Counted from the first letter of the stretch, positions 25,689 to 34,575 are shown. The stretch is 50,260 bases of DNA from Lachnospiraceae bacterium (GCA_017635395.1 JAGBLN010000011.1:1-50260); one strand, 5' to 3'. The notes: generated by a model from the sequence alone, not told the origin. Numbers and translations: made by a program.

Positions 25689-25934
25689 TTAAAAATCTGA
25701 CTCTTCGCTGTTTTCACTTACACTCACAGCATCATCCGAAACGGCACTGTCAGCACTTACACCCACAACATCTTCTGACACAGTGCTGTTTTCGCTTACG
25801 CTATTACCTGATGTTTCCGCATATTCGTCATAATCAGGGGCAGGGCCATATACACATCCGCTAAAACCTCCGACACTTACTATTGTAAGAGCTGCAAGTC
25901 CGAATATCGAAGCTTTTTTCTTAGTCATCTTCAT
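25689..25934 (-). CDS. Small predicted lipoprotein
   Basis: I place the start at ATG 25934 (81 residues) because GGAGGA lies 9 nt upstream; the longer frame has no ribosome site and overlaps the amidase stop. The N-terminus MKMTKKKASIFGLAAL leads to the lipobox-like GFSGC. After a short PAPDYDEYAE linker, the mature part is a run of Ser/Val/Glu/Asp repeats (SVSEN, SADSAVSDDAVSVSEN). Nothing suggests catalysis. Its tight placement between an amidase lipoprotein and the TIR/propeller gene suggests a surface partner of one of them. Confidence 0.65.
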   Translation of the reverse strand: MKMTKKKASIFGLAALTIVSVGGFSGCVYGPAPDYDEYAETSGNSVSENSTVSEDVVGVSADSAVSDDAVSVSENSEESDF

Positions 25935-25962
25935 AGCTTTGCTTCCTCCGTAAATCCGCAGA

Positions 25963-27078
25963 TCATCCCACTCCGAAGAATGCATCCAGGCCGTCTATGA
26001 TTCCTGCAGCATTAAGACGCAGGCGGCTATCACTGTGGTCGCTGGATTTATCCCCAAGCTCAAGGTCTATGCTTGGGATACTGGAATACGAAGTCTGTGT
26101 CAGATCAAGAGCCATACTTCCGCCTGAAAAGATCTTTATCCCCTGGCCCTTAAGTCCGGCTATGATGCTGTCGCCCAGTGCATGACTCTTCTGCCAGGTG
26201 CTTGCCACAGGCTCCATTGCACGGTAGCTTGCCACATCGGGAACCGAGCAGTAGAACGCTCCCTTGTCCTTTTCAGAACTGTCCCAGTGAAGCGCTATAT
26301 GGCAGTCTGCAAATTCATTTGCAAGAACAGTCCTTGCCACATTATCTAACTGCACATCATCCGTCTCCCTTATCATCAGCACGCTGTAACCGGCATCCAA
26401 AAGCATCTCCTTAAGTATAAGTGCCTGTGCTAAAGTCACACTGCTCTCTGACTTACCGTCTCCAAAAGTCATTCCCGAGGAAACGGCAACAGCAGTAGTA
26501 GCTCCTGCACCGGTTGTACCGCCTGTAACTTTAGGCGATCCGTCAGGATGGCACTGGGTCTTTACGCTCTGGCCGCCCCTTGTGCCGTGTCCCGCATTTA
26601 CGCAGATCACATATTTTCCCCTGACGGGATCAGGATTCTTATATAGGGTTGCCGCACCTGTGTTTATCGCGGAAAAAGATGCATAGGGCATGCTGTCCGT
26701 AAGCGTCACGGAAGATACCGTAAGGCCGTCGATCACTGTTGCATCACTTTCGCCGCTGTCGGCTTCAGCCTCCGGTTCAGAAACGGTTCCCGCATCATCA
26801 CCTGCTTCTTCAGCAGTTCCCTCCGGTCTGTCCGATTCACCTTCACCGGCTTCCGCCGTCGTCTCACTTCCATCACCCGTCTGTGCATCCCCCAGTTGTA
26901 TCTGTTCCGCGCTTTCGCCGGTTCCTGCTTCGCCCTCGTTCGGATTAAGAATAAGCGTTACCTCACGCAATGGTTCTTCCGTAGCCGCATTGCCAGCGCC
27001 TGCGTCATTCTTTGTGCAGGAACAGAGCAGACAGGCTACCGTAACAGATGAAATGATTATCTTAATTAATTTTTTCAT
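25963..27078 (-). CDS. N-acetylmuramoyl-L-alanine amidase (Amidase_3) lipoprotein
   Basis: Peptidoglycan amidase anchored by lipid. From ATG 27078 (371 residues) the signal MKKLIKIIISSVTVACLLCSC ends in the lipobox LCSC. A Glu/Gly/Ala/Thr-rich linker covers about 25-120. The zinc-amidase core has all expected residues (numbering from this start): His164 in NAGHGTRGG, Glu211 in SESSVTLA, His264 in ALHWDSS and catalytic Glu340 in DLELGDKSS. A TTG 15 nt further upstream is possible but has no ribosome site. It heads the run that includes the lipoprotein and TIR genes, 28 bp from the former. Remodelling or hydrolysis of cell wall is the expected role. Confidence 0.85.
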   Translation of the reverse strand: MKKLIKIIISSVTVACLLCSCTKNDAGAGNAATEEPLREVTLILNPNEGEAGTGESAEQIQLGDAQTGDGSETTAEAGEGESDRPEGTAEEAGDDAGTVSEPEAEADSGESDATVIDGLTVSSVTLTDSMPYASFSAINTGAATLYKNPDPVRGKYVICVNAGHGTRGGQSVKTQCHPDGSPKVTGGTTGAGATTAVAVSSGMTFGDGKSESSVTLAQALILKEMLLDAGYSVLMIRETDDVQLDNVARTVLANEFADCHIALHWDSSEKDKGAFYCSVPDVASYRAMEPVASTWQKSHALGDSIIAGLKGQGIKIFSGGSMALDLTQTSYSSIPSIDLELGDKSSDHSDSRLRLNAAGIIDGLDAFFGVG

Positions 27079-27126
27079 TTGATTTACATCCAATTCTATT
27101 TCTGATTTTCACACTCGCAATTTGAT

Positions 27127-27200
27127 ATTATATCAATTCAATGTGCAAAGCATTTGTGACATAATCGCCACAGTGTAATTATAGCCTAATTATATCAATT
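27127..27200 (-). promoter_or_regulatory. Tandem extended -10 elements upstream of the amidase operon
   Basis: The 12-mer ATTATATCAATT (minus strand AATTGATATAAT) occurs at 27127-27138 and again at 27189-27200. Each gives TGATATAAT, an extended -10. Neither has a clear -35. The nearer one would give a leader of about 40 nt. Confidence 0.45.
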
Positions 27201-27252
27201 GTATAGCTCTGTCTTTAATTGTGCACATACGTATCCTCTATATCGTACAAAC

Positions 27253-27283
27253 AAAAACCGGAGCCGTATACCGGCCCCGGTTT
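27253..27283 (-). terminator. Terminator of the fructose-bisphosphate aldolase gene
   Basis: A 12-bp stem with one mismatch (plus strand AAACCGGAGCCG with CGGCCCCGGTTT) is followed on the minus strand by a T-run. Confidence 0.85.
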
Positions 27284-27319
27284 CTTATCTTAATGATTAT
27301 TTAAGCAACCAGCTTATCT

Positions 27320-28186
27320 TCAAGCCTTGCCTGCTGCCTCAAATGCCTCGCAGAGCTCTTTAGCCTTTGCGATGATAGCATCTGAACCGGGCTTAAGAAG
27401 CTTTCTGGGATCGTATCCCTTACCCTCAAGATCCTTACCAGCCTCGATGTACTTACGTGTAGCATCTGCGAATACGAGCTGAAGCTCTGTGTTGATGTTG
27501 ATCTTGGATACGCCAAGGCTGACAGCCTTCTTGGTCTGCTCGAAAGGAATACCGGAACCACCGTGAAGAACCATGGGCTTTCCACCGATAGCAGCCTTGA
27601 TCTCAGCAAGACGATCGAAGTTAAGTCCTGCCCAGTCTGCGGGATACTTGCCGTGGATGTTACCGATACCTGCTGCCAGGAAATCAACGCCGAGATCAGC
27701 GATAAGCTTGCACTCTGCAGGATCAGCAAGCTCTCCGGCAGAAGCAACACCGTCTTCTACACCGCCGATACCGCCAACTTCACACTCTACTGAAACACCC
27801 TTGCTGTGTGCAAGTGCGATGATCTCCTTGGACTTCTCGATGTTCTCATCGATGCCGAAGTGTGAACCGTCGAACATAACTGAAGAATAACCAACTTCGA
27901 TGCACTTCTTTGCGCCTTCGAATGTACCATGATCAAGGTGAAGAGCAACGGGAACAGTGATACCCATAGAATCGATAAGGTCGTTAACCATATCTACAAC
28001 CAGCTTGTAGCCGCCCATGTACTTTGCAGCGCCTTCTGAAGTCTGGATCATAACGGGTGTCTTTGTCTCCTCAACAGCCGTAAGAATGCACTTTGTCCAC
28101 TCAAGGTTGTTTGTGTTGAAGGCCGGAATAGCATAATGACCTTCAAGAGCTTTGTTGACCATCTCTGTAGCTGAAACGATTGCCAT
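27320..28186 (-). CDS. fba: Class II fructose-1,6-bisphosphate aldolase
   Basis: Glycolytic enzyme splitting fructose-1,6-bisphosphate into glyceraldehyde-3-phosphate and dihydroxyacetone phosphate. Class II features: the catalytic/zinc segment ALHLDHGTFE, the zinc-ligand motif ECEVGGIGG, GNIHGKYP and the phosphate-binding LHGGSGIP, then ININTE. Length 288 matches the short Bacillota type. A strong AGGAGGA lies 7 nt before the ATG. The gene is monocistronic, with its own terminator, and its codon choice is that of a highly expressed gene. Confidence 0.97.
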   Translation of the reverse strand: MAIVSATEMVNKALEGHYAIPAFNTNNLEWTKCILTAVEETKTPVMIQTSEGAAKYMGGYKLVVDMVNDLIDSMGITVPVALHLDHGTFEGAKKCIEVGYSSVMFDGSHFGIDENIEKSKEIIALAHSKGVSVECEVGGIGGVEDGVASAGELADPAECKLIADLGVDFLAAGIGNIHGKYPADWAGLNFDRLAEIKAAIGGKPMVLHGGSGIPFEQTKKAVSLGVSKININTELQLVFADATRKYIEAGKDLEGKGYDPRKLLKPGSDAIIAKAKELCEAFEAAGKA

Positions 28187-28525
28187 AAAAATATCCTCCT
28201 ATTTGATAAATTGTATTAAATAACACATAAATTTTATATTCTTTCCGTCTAAAAATCAAGGTGACGTAATGCTTTATTTTACGCACTTCCCAACGCAGTT
28301 TACATATTAAACTTATGCAAACCTGACCGCTATGACCAAAACGGCCACGCCTATTCCTGTTTTAGTCTGATAAGTGCACATTTACCTTCTTCCGTTTCTA
28401 TACGATATGCATTTTCTCCGATTTTCTTTATGAGTTTCATGCCCGTACAATCTAAAGCAACCATATCATTATTTTTCCTTCATCATAATTTTATCTGTTT
28501 CCTTTTCTGCTTAGGCCTTCATTAA
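28187..28525. other. Intergenic region upstream of fba
   Basis: Holds the aldolase ribosome site (28194-28200), a possible weak promoter (minus strand TTGATT and TATAAA, about 15 bp apart), and a 37-codon ORF listed separately. No larger coding region is seen. Confidence 0.5.
28351..28464 (-). CDS. Possible 37-residue small protein
   Basis: From ATG at 28464 the frame encodes 37 residues ending ALIRLKQE. The stretch MKLIKKIGENAYRIETEEG has alternating hydrophobic and charged residues like a small beta-hairpin or an excised domain edge. A weak GAAGGA lies about 12 nt upstream. It sits between the metallophosphoesterase and aldolase genes. Could be a real small protein or a gene fragment; there is no family match that I recognise. 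Confidence 0.35.
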   Translation of the reverse strand: MVALDCTGMKLIKKIGENAYRIETEEGKCALIRLKQE

Positions 28526-29374
28526 TTATTCAACGTCTATGATCACCACTTCCGGCTGATTGAAATACCTTGGCAGCGGTGTGCTCTCCCTGCCCAGTCC
28601 CCTGCTTACTTCCATCAGGCTCCCGTTTGGTAATCCATAAAGTCCGTTCACATATTCCGCCATCAGGCCCTGGTCCGGAGCAAAGAGCCCTTTGTCTAAA
28701 ACCGGGATAAAGAACTGTCCCGCATGGGCATGTCCTGCCATTATCAGGTCAAAATCATACTTTGCATATTTATCCACCTTTTCCGGCCTGTGGGTAAGCA
28801 GCACCTTCAGATGGGAATCATCGGTCTGCGCATATGCCCGGTCGATCTGCTCCGTCCACTGTTTATCCGTCATGTCAGTGGGATCATCAACGCCACAGAT
28901 GTCTATAATGCAGCCGTTTATATCTACTGTCTCGCAGTCCCCCTCCAGGACATGTACGCCTATCCCCTTAAGATAATCTTTCATTTCATCCTGCCTGTGA
29001 CTCCAGAATTCGTGGTTTCCCGTCACATAGTAACAGGGATACTTTGACACCAGATACTCTGCAGTTATCTTCGCATTATCATCATCCAGCACATCATCAA
29101 AAAAATCCCCTCCAAGCATCACTATGTCAGGGGACTCCTTATCTATCCTGTTCAGTAACCATTTCTGGTCCTTGCCGTAATAACAGGAATGCAGATCGGT
29201 AACCAGCGCGAAACGCACACTGCCTTCAGTGATTTTTTCATGATCCACCACTATACGTTCCGTCACCGGAAGCCATGTGGAAAGCGAAAAAAGAACAAAT
29301 AATATCAGAACTGATATTTTTGCGATAAGAATAATTTTCTTATTTTTTAGTTGCTTCTTTTTATCCACAGTCAA
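28526..29374 (-). CDS. Membrane-anchored metallophosphoesterase
   Basis: A 282-residue calcineurin-like phosphoesterase with an N-terminal membrane anchor (about 13-35). Dinuclear metal motifs: DLH (60-62), GGDFFDD (88-94), GNHEFW (119-124), a later LLTHRP and GHAHAG. This layout fits the YkuE-like group that acts outside the membrane on lipid-linked or nucleotide phosphates. The TTG at 29374 has no clear ribosome site, so the exact start is open. It lies 71 bp after the lipid kinase gene and could be translated from the same mRNA; both proteins touch lipid phosphates. Confidence 0.88.
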   Translation of the reverse strand: MTVDKKKQLKNKKIILIAKISVLILFVLFSLSTWLPVTERIVVDHEKITEGSVRFALVTDLHSCYYGKDQKWLLNRIDKESPDIVMLGGDFFDDVLDDDNAKITAEYLVSKYPCYYVTGNHEFWSHRQDEMKDYLKGIGVHVLEGDCETVDINGCIIDICGVDDPTDMTDKQWTEQIDRAYAQTDDSHLKVLLTHRPEKVDKYAKYDFDLIMAGHAHAGQFFIPVLDKGLFAPDQGLMAEYVNGLYGLPNGSLMEVSRGLGRESTPLPRYFNQPEVVIIDVE

Positions 29375-29445
29375 TTGTCACAGTTATCAAAATACTGAAC
29401 CACATCGGGATTTTTCTGTTTCAATACGGTGTGTCTTTAGCACTA

Positions 29446-30441
29446 CTAACTGTACCTGACCATGCACAGGCGTTTCTGCATGCACTCCACTTCTATGGAC
29501 ACAGCCTTGGTCTCTACTTCACCGTCAGTGTGCACATAAAGATTCTCGCCGCACCAAATAGCAAGTCTGCTGCCTTTTCCGAAATAAACTCCGTCCACAT
29601 CCGTGTGGGTTCCCTTGTACATCTTCGGAAGCGCCAGCGCCACCTCACGCCTGTTCAGCTTGTTTGTATAAACATAGTCAAATACACCGTCATCGCAGGA
29701 TGCATCCGGAGCAAACATAAGTCCGCCGCCCTGGTACTTGTGGTTCATCACTGCCACCACCATGCTCTTTGACATACGCTTCTTTTCACCGGTATCTTCA
29801 TTTTCAATAGTGATATCCGTAATGGGTGATACCCCCAGCTGCTTAACGCAGATTGCCGGATAACTTAAAGAACCCGCATCAAATTTATTAAGAGCCTTCT
29901 TAGCCCTTGAATGCATAGCCTCTGCACAGACGGAAGCGTCCAGTCCCATACCGCAGCTTACCGCAAAGTATCTGCTCTTTCCGTTAAACTTTTCATCCTC
30001 TGCCTCTATGTAAGTAAGCTTACCCAGGTCATTATATACACAGCGGTCCTCTTCTTTTTTCAGCGACCTCATAATGCCCCTGAAAATCTCAACAGGCTTT
30101 TTCGGATACTCAAGTCCCCTTGCCAGGTCATTGGATGAGCCAACGGGAATGTATGCAAATTCCACTCTCTTAAAAGGATCATCCTCCGGGTGGCTGTTCT
30201 CGTACATAAGCATTCCCTGCAGCGCCGTATTGAAAGTGCCGTCACCGCCCAGCACAAAAATAGTCAGATGCCCCTTATCCTTTTCCAGGAGCTTCTTCAC
30301 GATCAGGTCTGCACCTCTGTCCCTGGCGGTAAGATATCCCCTGAAAGGCTCTTCTATCTTTCTTACAGCCTCAATGAGATTGTGCCTTTCGATCTGGCCT
30401 TTTCCTATTCCCGAAGCGGGATTCATTACAAAATAAAGCAT
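29446..30441 (-). CDS. Diacylglycerol kinase-family lipid kinase (YegS/BmrU-like)
   Basis: ATP-dependent phosphorylation of a lipid such as diacylglycerol. The nucleotide-binding GGDGT is at 65-69, followed by PVGSSNDLARGL (99-110), and the C-terminal half carries MNHKYQGGGLMFAPDA and the HTDGE motif typical of the family. The N-terminus NPASGIGKG matches the P-loop-like opening. Length 331 is normal. It starts 2 bp after the metH stop codon, so it is translated from the methionine operon; the functional link is unclear. Confidence 0.92.
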   Translation of the reverse strand: MLYFVMNPASGIGKGQIERHNLIEAVRKIEEPFRGYLTARDRGADLIVKKLLEKDKGHLTIFVLGGDGTFNTALQGMLMYENSHPEDDPFKRVEFAYIPVGSSNDLARGLEYPKKPVEIFRGIMRSLKKEEDRCVYNDLGKLTYIEAEDEKFNGKSRYFAVSCGMGLDASVCAEAMHSRAKKALNKFDAGSLSYPAICVKQLGVSPITDITIENEDTGEKKRMSKSMVVAVMNHKYQGGGLMFAPDASCDDGVFDYVYTNKLNRREVALALPKMYKGTHTDVDGVYFGKGSRLAIWCGENLYVHTDGEVETKAVSIEVECMQKRLCMVRYS

Positions 30442-30443
30442 GT

Positions 30444-32954
30444 TCAGCTCACCTCAAAAACTTTTTCTGCGTATCTGACAGAACCCATTGCGTCCTTCGA
30501 ATAATGGTCCGCGCCTATCATGTCAGCATACTCCTGTGTCATAACGGCACCGCCTACCATGACGAGGGTTCCTGTCTTTTCCTTCTGCAGCTGCTTGATG
30601 GTTTCTTCCATTGAAGGCACTGTTGTAGTCATCAGTGCACTCAGGCCCACCAGTTTTATATCTTCCGCAATGGCAGTCTCAACGATAAGCTCCGGTGCCA
30701 CGTCCTTGCCCAGATCTATCACTTCATAACCGTAGTTTTCAAGCAGTACCTTAACGATATTTTTTCCGATATCGTGGATGTCGCCCTTCACGGTAGCCAG
30801 GATGATACGTCCCTTTATCTTGCCTTCATCCCCGCTTTTTTTCAGTGTCCCCCTTATTACCGCAAAAGCTGCAGACGCAGATTCCGCACTCATAAGAAGC
30901 TGAGGCAGGAACATGGTCTTTTTTTCAAAGCCCCGTCCCACTATATCAAGTGCCGGTATAAGTGCTCCGTCAATTATTTCAAGGGAATCCATACCCTCGT
31001 TTAAAAGCTCTTCCGTCAGCACCCCCGCCCTGTCCTTCATGCCTTTTACAATGCAGTCAACAAGCGGAAGCTTCCTTTCGTCCTCTATACTTTCATAGAG
31101 GCTGCTTTTTTTCACCGGGGATTTTTTTTCTCCTGTAGCAGCACCTCCGCCCACAGCGAGCCTCGCAGCTTTTTCATCTTCAGCTGCCTTATACTCCTCT
31201 GCGAAGCCTATGAAAGACATGCAGTTTTCATCCTGCATGTTTAAAGCGCAGAACGCATAATAAGCCTTCATCATCTCTGTGGATGCCGGGTTCATTATGG
31301 CTGCCGACAGGCCGTTGTTCATGGCCTGGGTAAAAAATATTGAATTGACTATTTCCCTGCATGGAAGACCAAAGGATATGTTCGAAACGCCAAGAGACGT
31401 AAGTCCCCCCAGCTCGTCATGTATCCTTTTCAGTGCCTCAAGGGTTACAAGTGCGGAATCCGGCTCAGCACTTATGCTCATGGCCAGAGGATCTATAATG
31501 ATATCCTTTTTCTTTATTCCGTATTCTGCTGCCCTCGCATATATCTTCTTTGCAATATCCAGCCTGCCTTCCGCAGTCTTGGGTATTCCTTCTTCATCAA
31601 TGGTAAGTGCCACCACCAGACCGCCGTATTTTGCAGCCAGGGGAAAAACCTGCTCCATGACTTCTTCTTTTCCGTTTACGGAATTGATCATGGGCTTGCC
31701 GTTGTAAAGCCTTAAGGCTTTTTCCATTGCAATGGGATCCGTTGTATCGATCTGCAGCGGAAGATCAGTGATCGCCTGAAGTTCAGACACCACCTCGCAC
31801 ATCATTGCCACTTCATCAATTTCGGGGAGTCCTACATTTACATCCAGAACATCTGCATGGTTATCCTGCTCATCCATTCCCACCTGAAGTATGTGATCTA
31901 TATCGTGTTCACGCAGCGCCTGCTTGAATCTCTTTTTACCCGTAGGATTTATGCGCTCGCCTATAAGGATGGGCTTGCCGCCGAAACGGACAGACCTCGT
32001 ATATGATGTGATGAAAGTATCATTTTTTTCGGTAAGGGGGAGCGGTGTCATTTCCTTAACCGAATCTATCATTGCAGCTATATGTGACGGTGTGGTACCG
32101 CAGCAGCCGCCCAGGACTCTTGCGCCTTTTGATGCTATCTTTACCATCGCCTCCGCAAAATCTTCAGGCTTAACATCGAATATGATCCTGCCGTTTTCGG
32201 TTCGTGGAAGTCCTGCATTGGGATTTACCACCACCGGAACAGACGCATACTTAACCAGCCCGTCAACTATCTCCATCATCTGGTCAGGACCAAGAGAGCA
32301 GTTTACACCGATGCAGTCTACTCCAAGGCCTTCGGCCACGGCAACTACGGTACAGGGATCCGCACCCGTAAGCAGCTTATGTGACTCATCATAAGCAGTA
32401 GTAAGCACTACCGGAAGCCCGCTTTCCTTTGCCGCAAGGACCGCCGCCTTTGACTCATAAATATCAGTCATGGTCTCCACAAGAATAAGATCCACGCCGG
32501 CCTTCATTCCGGAATCCACGGTGGCCTTAAATATCTCGTAAGCCCTTTCAAATTCCATATCGCCCAGGGGCTTTAACAGATGTCCCAGTGGCCCGATATC
32601 AAGTGCAACAAAGTGGTCTTTTCCTACCGACGGATCCTTTTCCATATTTTCTATGGCATTGCGGGCATGGCTTACCGCAGATGCTATTATCACATCAAGC
32701 GGCATCTCGGGATCGTCTGCCGGAAACTTCAGGATGTTTCCGCCGAAAGTATTTGTCTTAAGTATATTTGCCCCGGCCTTAATGTAGTCGCTGTGCATCT
32801 TTTCGATGACATCGCCATGGGTAAGATTCCATGTCTCAGGAAGCTCACCGGGCTTAAGGCCCACAGCCTGCAGTATGGTACCGCACCCGCCTTCAAAGTA
32901 GGTGAAACCCTCCCGTATCTTTTCCATTACATTTCTTTTTTCAGTAGTACTCAT
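30444..32954 (-). CDS. metH: Cobalamin-dependent methionine synthase core
   Basis: Transfers a methyl group from methyltetrahydrofolate to homocysteine through cobalamin. Domains in order: homocysteine-binding (1-310; zinc ligands in GVNCSLGP and LGGCCGTTP), pterin-binding (about 325-600; GERINPTGKK, MINSVNGKEE), cap helices (about 635-705) and B12-binding (about 715-836; DIHDIGKNIV supplies the lower-ligand His). The C-terminal AdoMet reactivation domain of the 1,227-residue enterobacterial enzyme is absent; it is encoded separately just upstream at 32985-33632. ATG at 32954; an in-frame ATG nine codons on is also possible. Confidence 0.95.
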   Translation of the reverse strand: MSTTEKRNVMEKIREGFTYFEGGCGTILQAVGLKPGELPETWNLTHGDVIEKMHSDYIKAGANILKTNTFGGNILKFPADDPEMPLDVIIASAVSHARNAIENMEKDPSVGKDHFVALDIGPLGHLLKPLGDMEFERAYEIFKATVDSGMKAGVDLILVETMTDIYESKAAVLAAKESGLPVVLTTAYDESHKLLTGADPCTVVAVAEGLGVDCIGVNCSLGPDQMMEIVDGLVKYASVPVVVNPNAGLPRTENGRIIFDVKPEDFAEAMVKIASKGARVLGGCCGTTPSHIAAMIDSVKEMTPLPLTEKNDTFITSYTRSVRFGGKPILIGERINPTGKKRFKQALREHDIDHILQVGMDEQDNHADVLDVNVGLPEIDEVAMMCEVVSELQAITDLPLQIDTTDPIAMEKALRLYNGKPMINSVNGKEEVMEQVFPLAAKYGGLVVALTIDEEGIPKTAEGRLDIAKKIYARAAEYGIKKKDIIIDPLAMSISAEPDSALVTLEALKRIHDELGGLTSLGVSNISFGLPCREIVNSIFFTQAMNNGLSAAIMNPASTEMMKAYYAFCALNMQDENCMSFIGFAEEYKAAEDEKAARLAVGGGAATGEKKSPVKKSSLYESIEDERKLPLVDCIVKGMKDRAGVLTEELLNEGMDSLEIIDGALIPALDIVGRGFEKKTMFLPQLLMSAESASAAFAVIRGTLKKSGDEGKIKGRIILATVKGDIHDIGKNIVKVLLENYGYEVIDLGKDVAPELIVETAIAEDIKLVGLSALMTTTVPSMEETIKQLQKEKTGTLVMVGGAVMTQEYADMIGADHYSKDAMGSVRYAEKVFEVS

Positions 32955-32984
32955 TTGCCGTATCCGTTTTCTTTGTTATGCCTC

Positions 32985-33632
32985 TTATGTTTCGTATCCG
33001 TTTCTGCCGGGCTTATCGCTTATGCCTATGACAGCCGTAACAGATTTTTCCGGTGCCATTATCATGGTATCCATCAGGGTAATGCCCACATTCTTTGCAG
33101 GATTCAATACAGAGAATATTCCTCTCTGGTTTTCCAGCTCGAAGTCTCCGTAACCCGGGCTGAATCTTGCCCTTAAGTATTTTGATTCTTCCGCAGCCTT
33201 CTGCTCCAGCATGCCGTTGACCGAATCACATACCGCCTCAACTGCTGCCGCGCCTACTGCCTGCATCACTGCAGTCTCTGACATGGATAAAAACCTGGTG
33301 CGCTGCAAACTGCGGTCAAATACCGCGCCTATGGTCGCTGCAAAGATAAATACTTCACTGCAGCCCGAAAGATGTCTGGACAGCACCTCGCTCTTTGTCT
33401 CCCCGTAGGGAAATGTCAGCATACTGTTTTCTTCGTCATTCTCAAAACTGTATCTGGCATAACAGGCTTTCGGCGCCATTATCTTTTTTACTTCGGCTAT
33501 CTTTTTTTCGATAAGCTTCAGGTCCTCGCCTTCTGCCGGGTTACCGCCGTATCCCAGATACCTGGTCACCTCCTGTACCCTGATCTCAAGCTCATCCACA
33601 GCAGGTATGTAAATCAGTACAGGATGCTCCAT
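32985..33632 (-). CDS. Methionine synthase reactivation (AdoMet-binding) subunit
   Basis: Stand-alone version of the MetH C-terminal domain, which remethylates oxidised cobalamin using AdoMet and a reductant. From the ATG at 33632 (215 residues, overlapping the metF stop as TAATG) the key AdoMet-binding loop is RFSPGYGDFEL, equivalent to the RxxPGY motif of MetH. It is followed by LNPAKNVGITLMDTMIMAPE and SVTAVIG. GGGGAGA inside the metF end serves as ribosome site. It is 30 bp ahead of metH, completing the split enzyme. Confidence 0.9.
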   Translation of the reverse strand: MEHPVLIYIPAVDELEIRVQEVTRYLGYGGNPAEGEDLKLIEKKIAEVKKIMAPKACYARYSFENDEENSMLTFPYGETKSEVLSRHLSGCSEVFIFAATIGAVFDRSLQRTRFLSMSETAVMQAVGAAAVEAVCDSVNGMLEQKAAEESKYLRARFSPGYGDFELENQRGIFSVLNPAKNVGITLMDTMIMAPEKSVTAVIGISDKPGRNGYET

Positions 33633-34516
33633 TATCTCCCCTTGTCTGCGCATGAAGGAATGATGTCTGAAAGGTTAGCCATTATGTTTTCAGCTACATC
33701 AGCCTTGTTCATGGTGTAAATATGTATATGCTCTATGCCGTTTGCAAGCAGGTCTATTATCTGATCGGTAGCATAAGCTATTGCTGCCTGCTTAAGCGCC
33801 TCCGGCTTGTCACCGTAGCGGTCAAGTATGGCAACATATCTCCTGGGCACGAATGCCTGGGAAAGCTTTATGATCCTTGCCATCTGGTTTGCCCTGGTGA
33901 CAGGCATGATGCCTGCAGTCACGGGAATGCTTACTCCCGACTCCCTTAATTTATACATATAGTTATAGAAAAGATCATTGTCGAAAAACATCTGGGTGGT
34001 AAGGAACTCACAGCCTGCATCCACCTTCATCTTTATTGCCTCTATGTCAGCCTTCATGTTTTCTGACTCGGGATGCTTTTCAGGATAGCATGCGCAACCG
34101 ATACAGAAATCACCGTATTTCTTGATCACTGGGATAAGCTCACTTGCATGCTTGTATATCCACTCATCCGTACTCTCCACGCCTTCCGGCAGGTCACCCC
34201 TGAGGGCAAGTATGTTTTCCACGCCTGCTGCCTTAAGGGATTCCAGCTGGTCCTTTATCTTTTCCTCGGAAGCATTCACGCAGGTAAGGTGCGCAAGCGC
34301 AGTCACGCCTTTTTTCTCTATATCGGAAGCTATGGCTGTCGTATACTTTCTAGTGCTGCCTGCAGCCCCGTAGGTAACGCTCATAAAATCAGGCTTTAAG
34401 TCAGCCACCTCATTTACCGCCTGGCTTACCTTGTCAAAAACCTCGCTTGTCTTGGGCGGGAAAACCTCCAGCGAAAGCGTAGGTTTGTCTTCCTTGTAGA
34501 TCTCAGATATTTTCAT
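33632..34516 (-). CDS. metF: 5,10-methylenetetrahydrofolate reductase
   Basis: Reduces methylenetetrahydrofolate to methyltetrahydrofolate, the methyl donor for MetH. The 294-residue FAD/TIM-barrel protein from ATG 34516 opens with SLEVFPPKT, then FMSVTYGAAGS, AHLTCVNA, NILALRGDLPEG and QMFFDNDLFYNY, all family motifs. GGAAAGGGAGA before the ATG decides the start over an ATG 36 nt upstream. It precedes the reactivation subunit and metH, so the three form one functional unit for methionine synthesis. I saw no SAM riboswitch ahead of it. Confidence 0.95.
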   Translation of the reverse strand: MKISEIYKEDKPTLSLEVFPPKTSEVFDKVSQAVNEVADLKPDFMSVTYGAAGSTRKYTTAIASDIEKKGVTALAHLTCVNASEEKIKDQLESLKAAGVENILALRGDLPEGVESTDEWIYKHASELIPVIKKYGDFCIGCACYPEKHPESENMKADIEAIKMKVDAGCEFLTTQMFFDNDLFYNYMYKLRESGVSIPVTAGIMPVTRANQMARIIKLSQAFVPRRYVAILDRYGDKPEALKQAAIAYATDQIIDLLANGIEHIHIYTMNKADVAENIMANLSDIIPSCADKGR

Positions 34517-34575
34517 AGTCTCCCTTTCCGCCGTACTTTTACGGCTGTGCAAACTCCTTCTTTATCTCAGCATCT

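Noticed and set aside
30470-32950. Long frames antisense to metH
   Set aside because: They are shadows created by codon bias of a highly conserved gene and have no ribosome sites or family resemblance.
34517-34575. SAM riboswitch ahead of metF
   Set aside because: Only 59 bp separate metF from the preceding gene and no S-box-like helices were seen; the operon promoter lies further upstream with a leader of about 25 nt.
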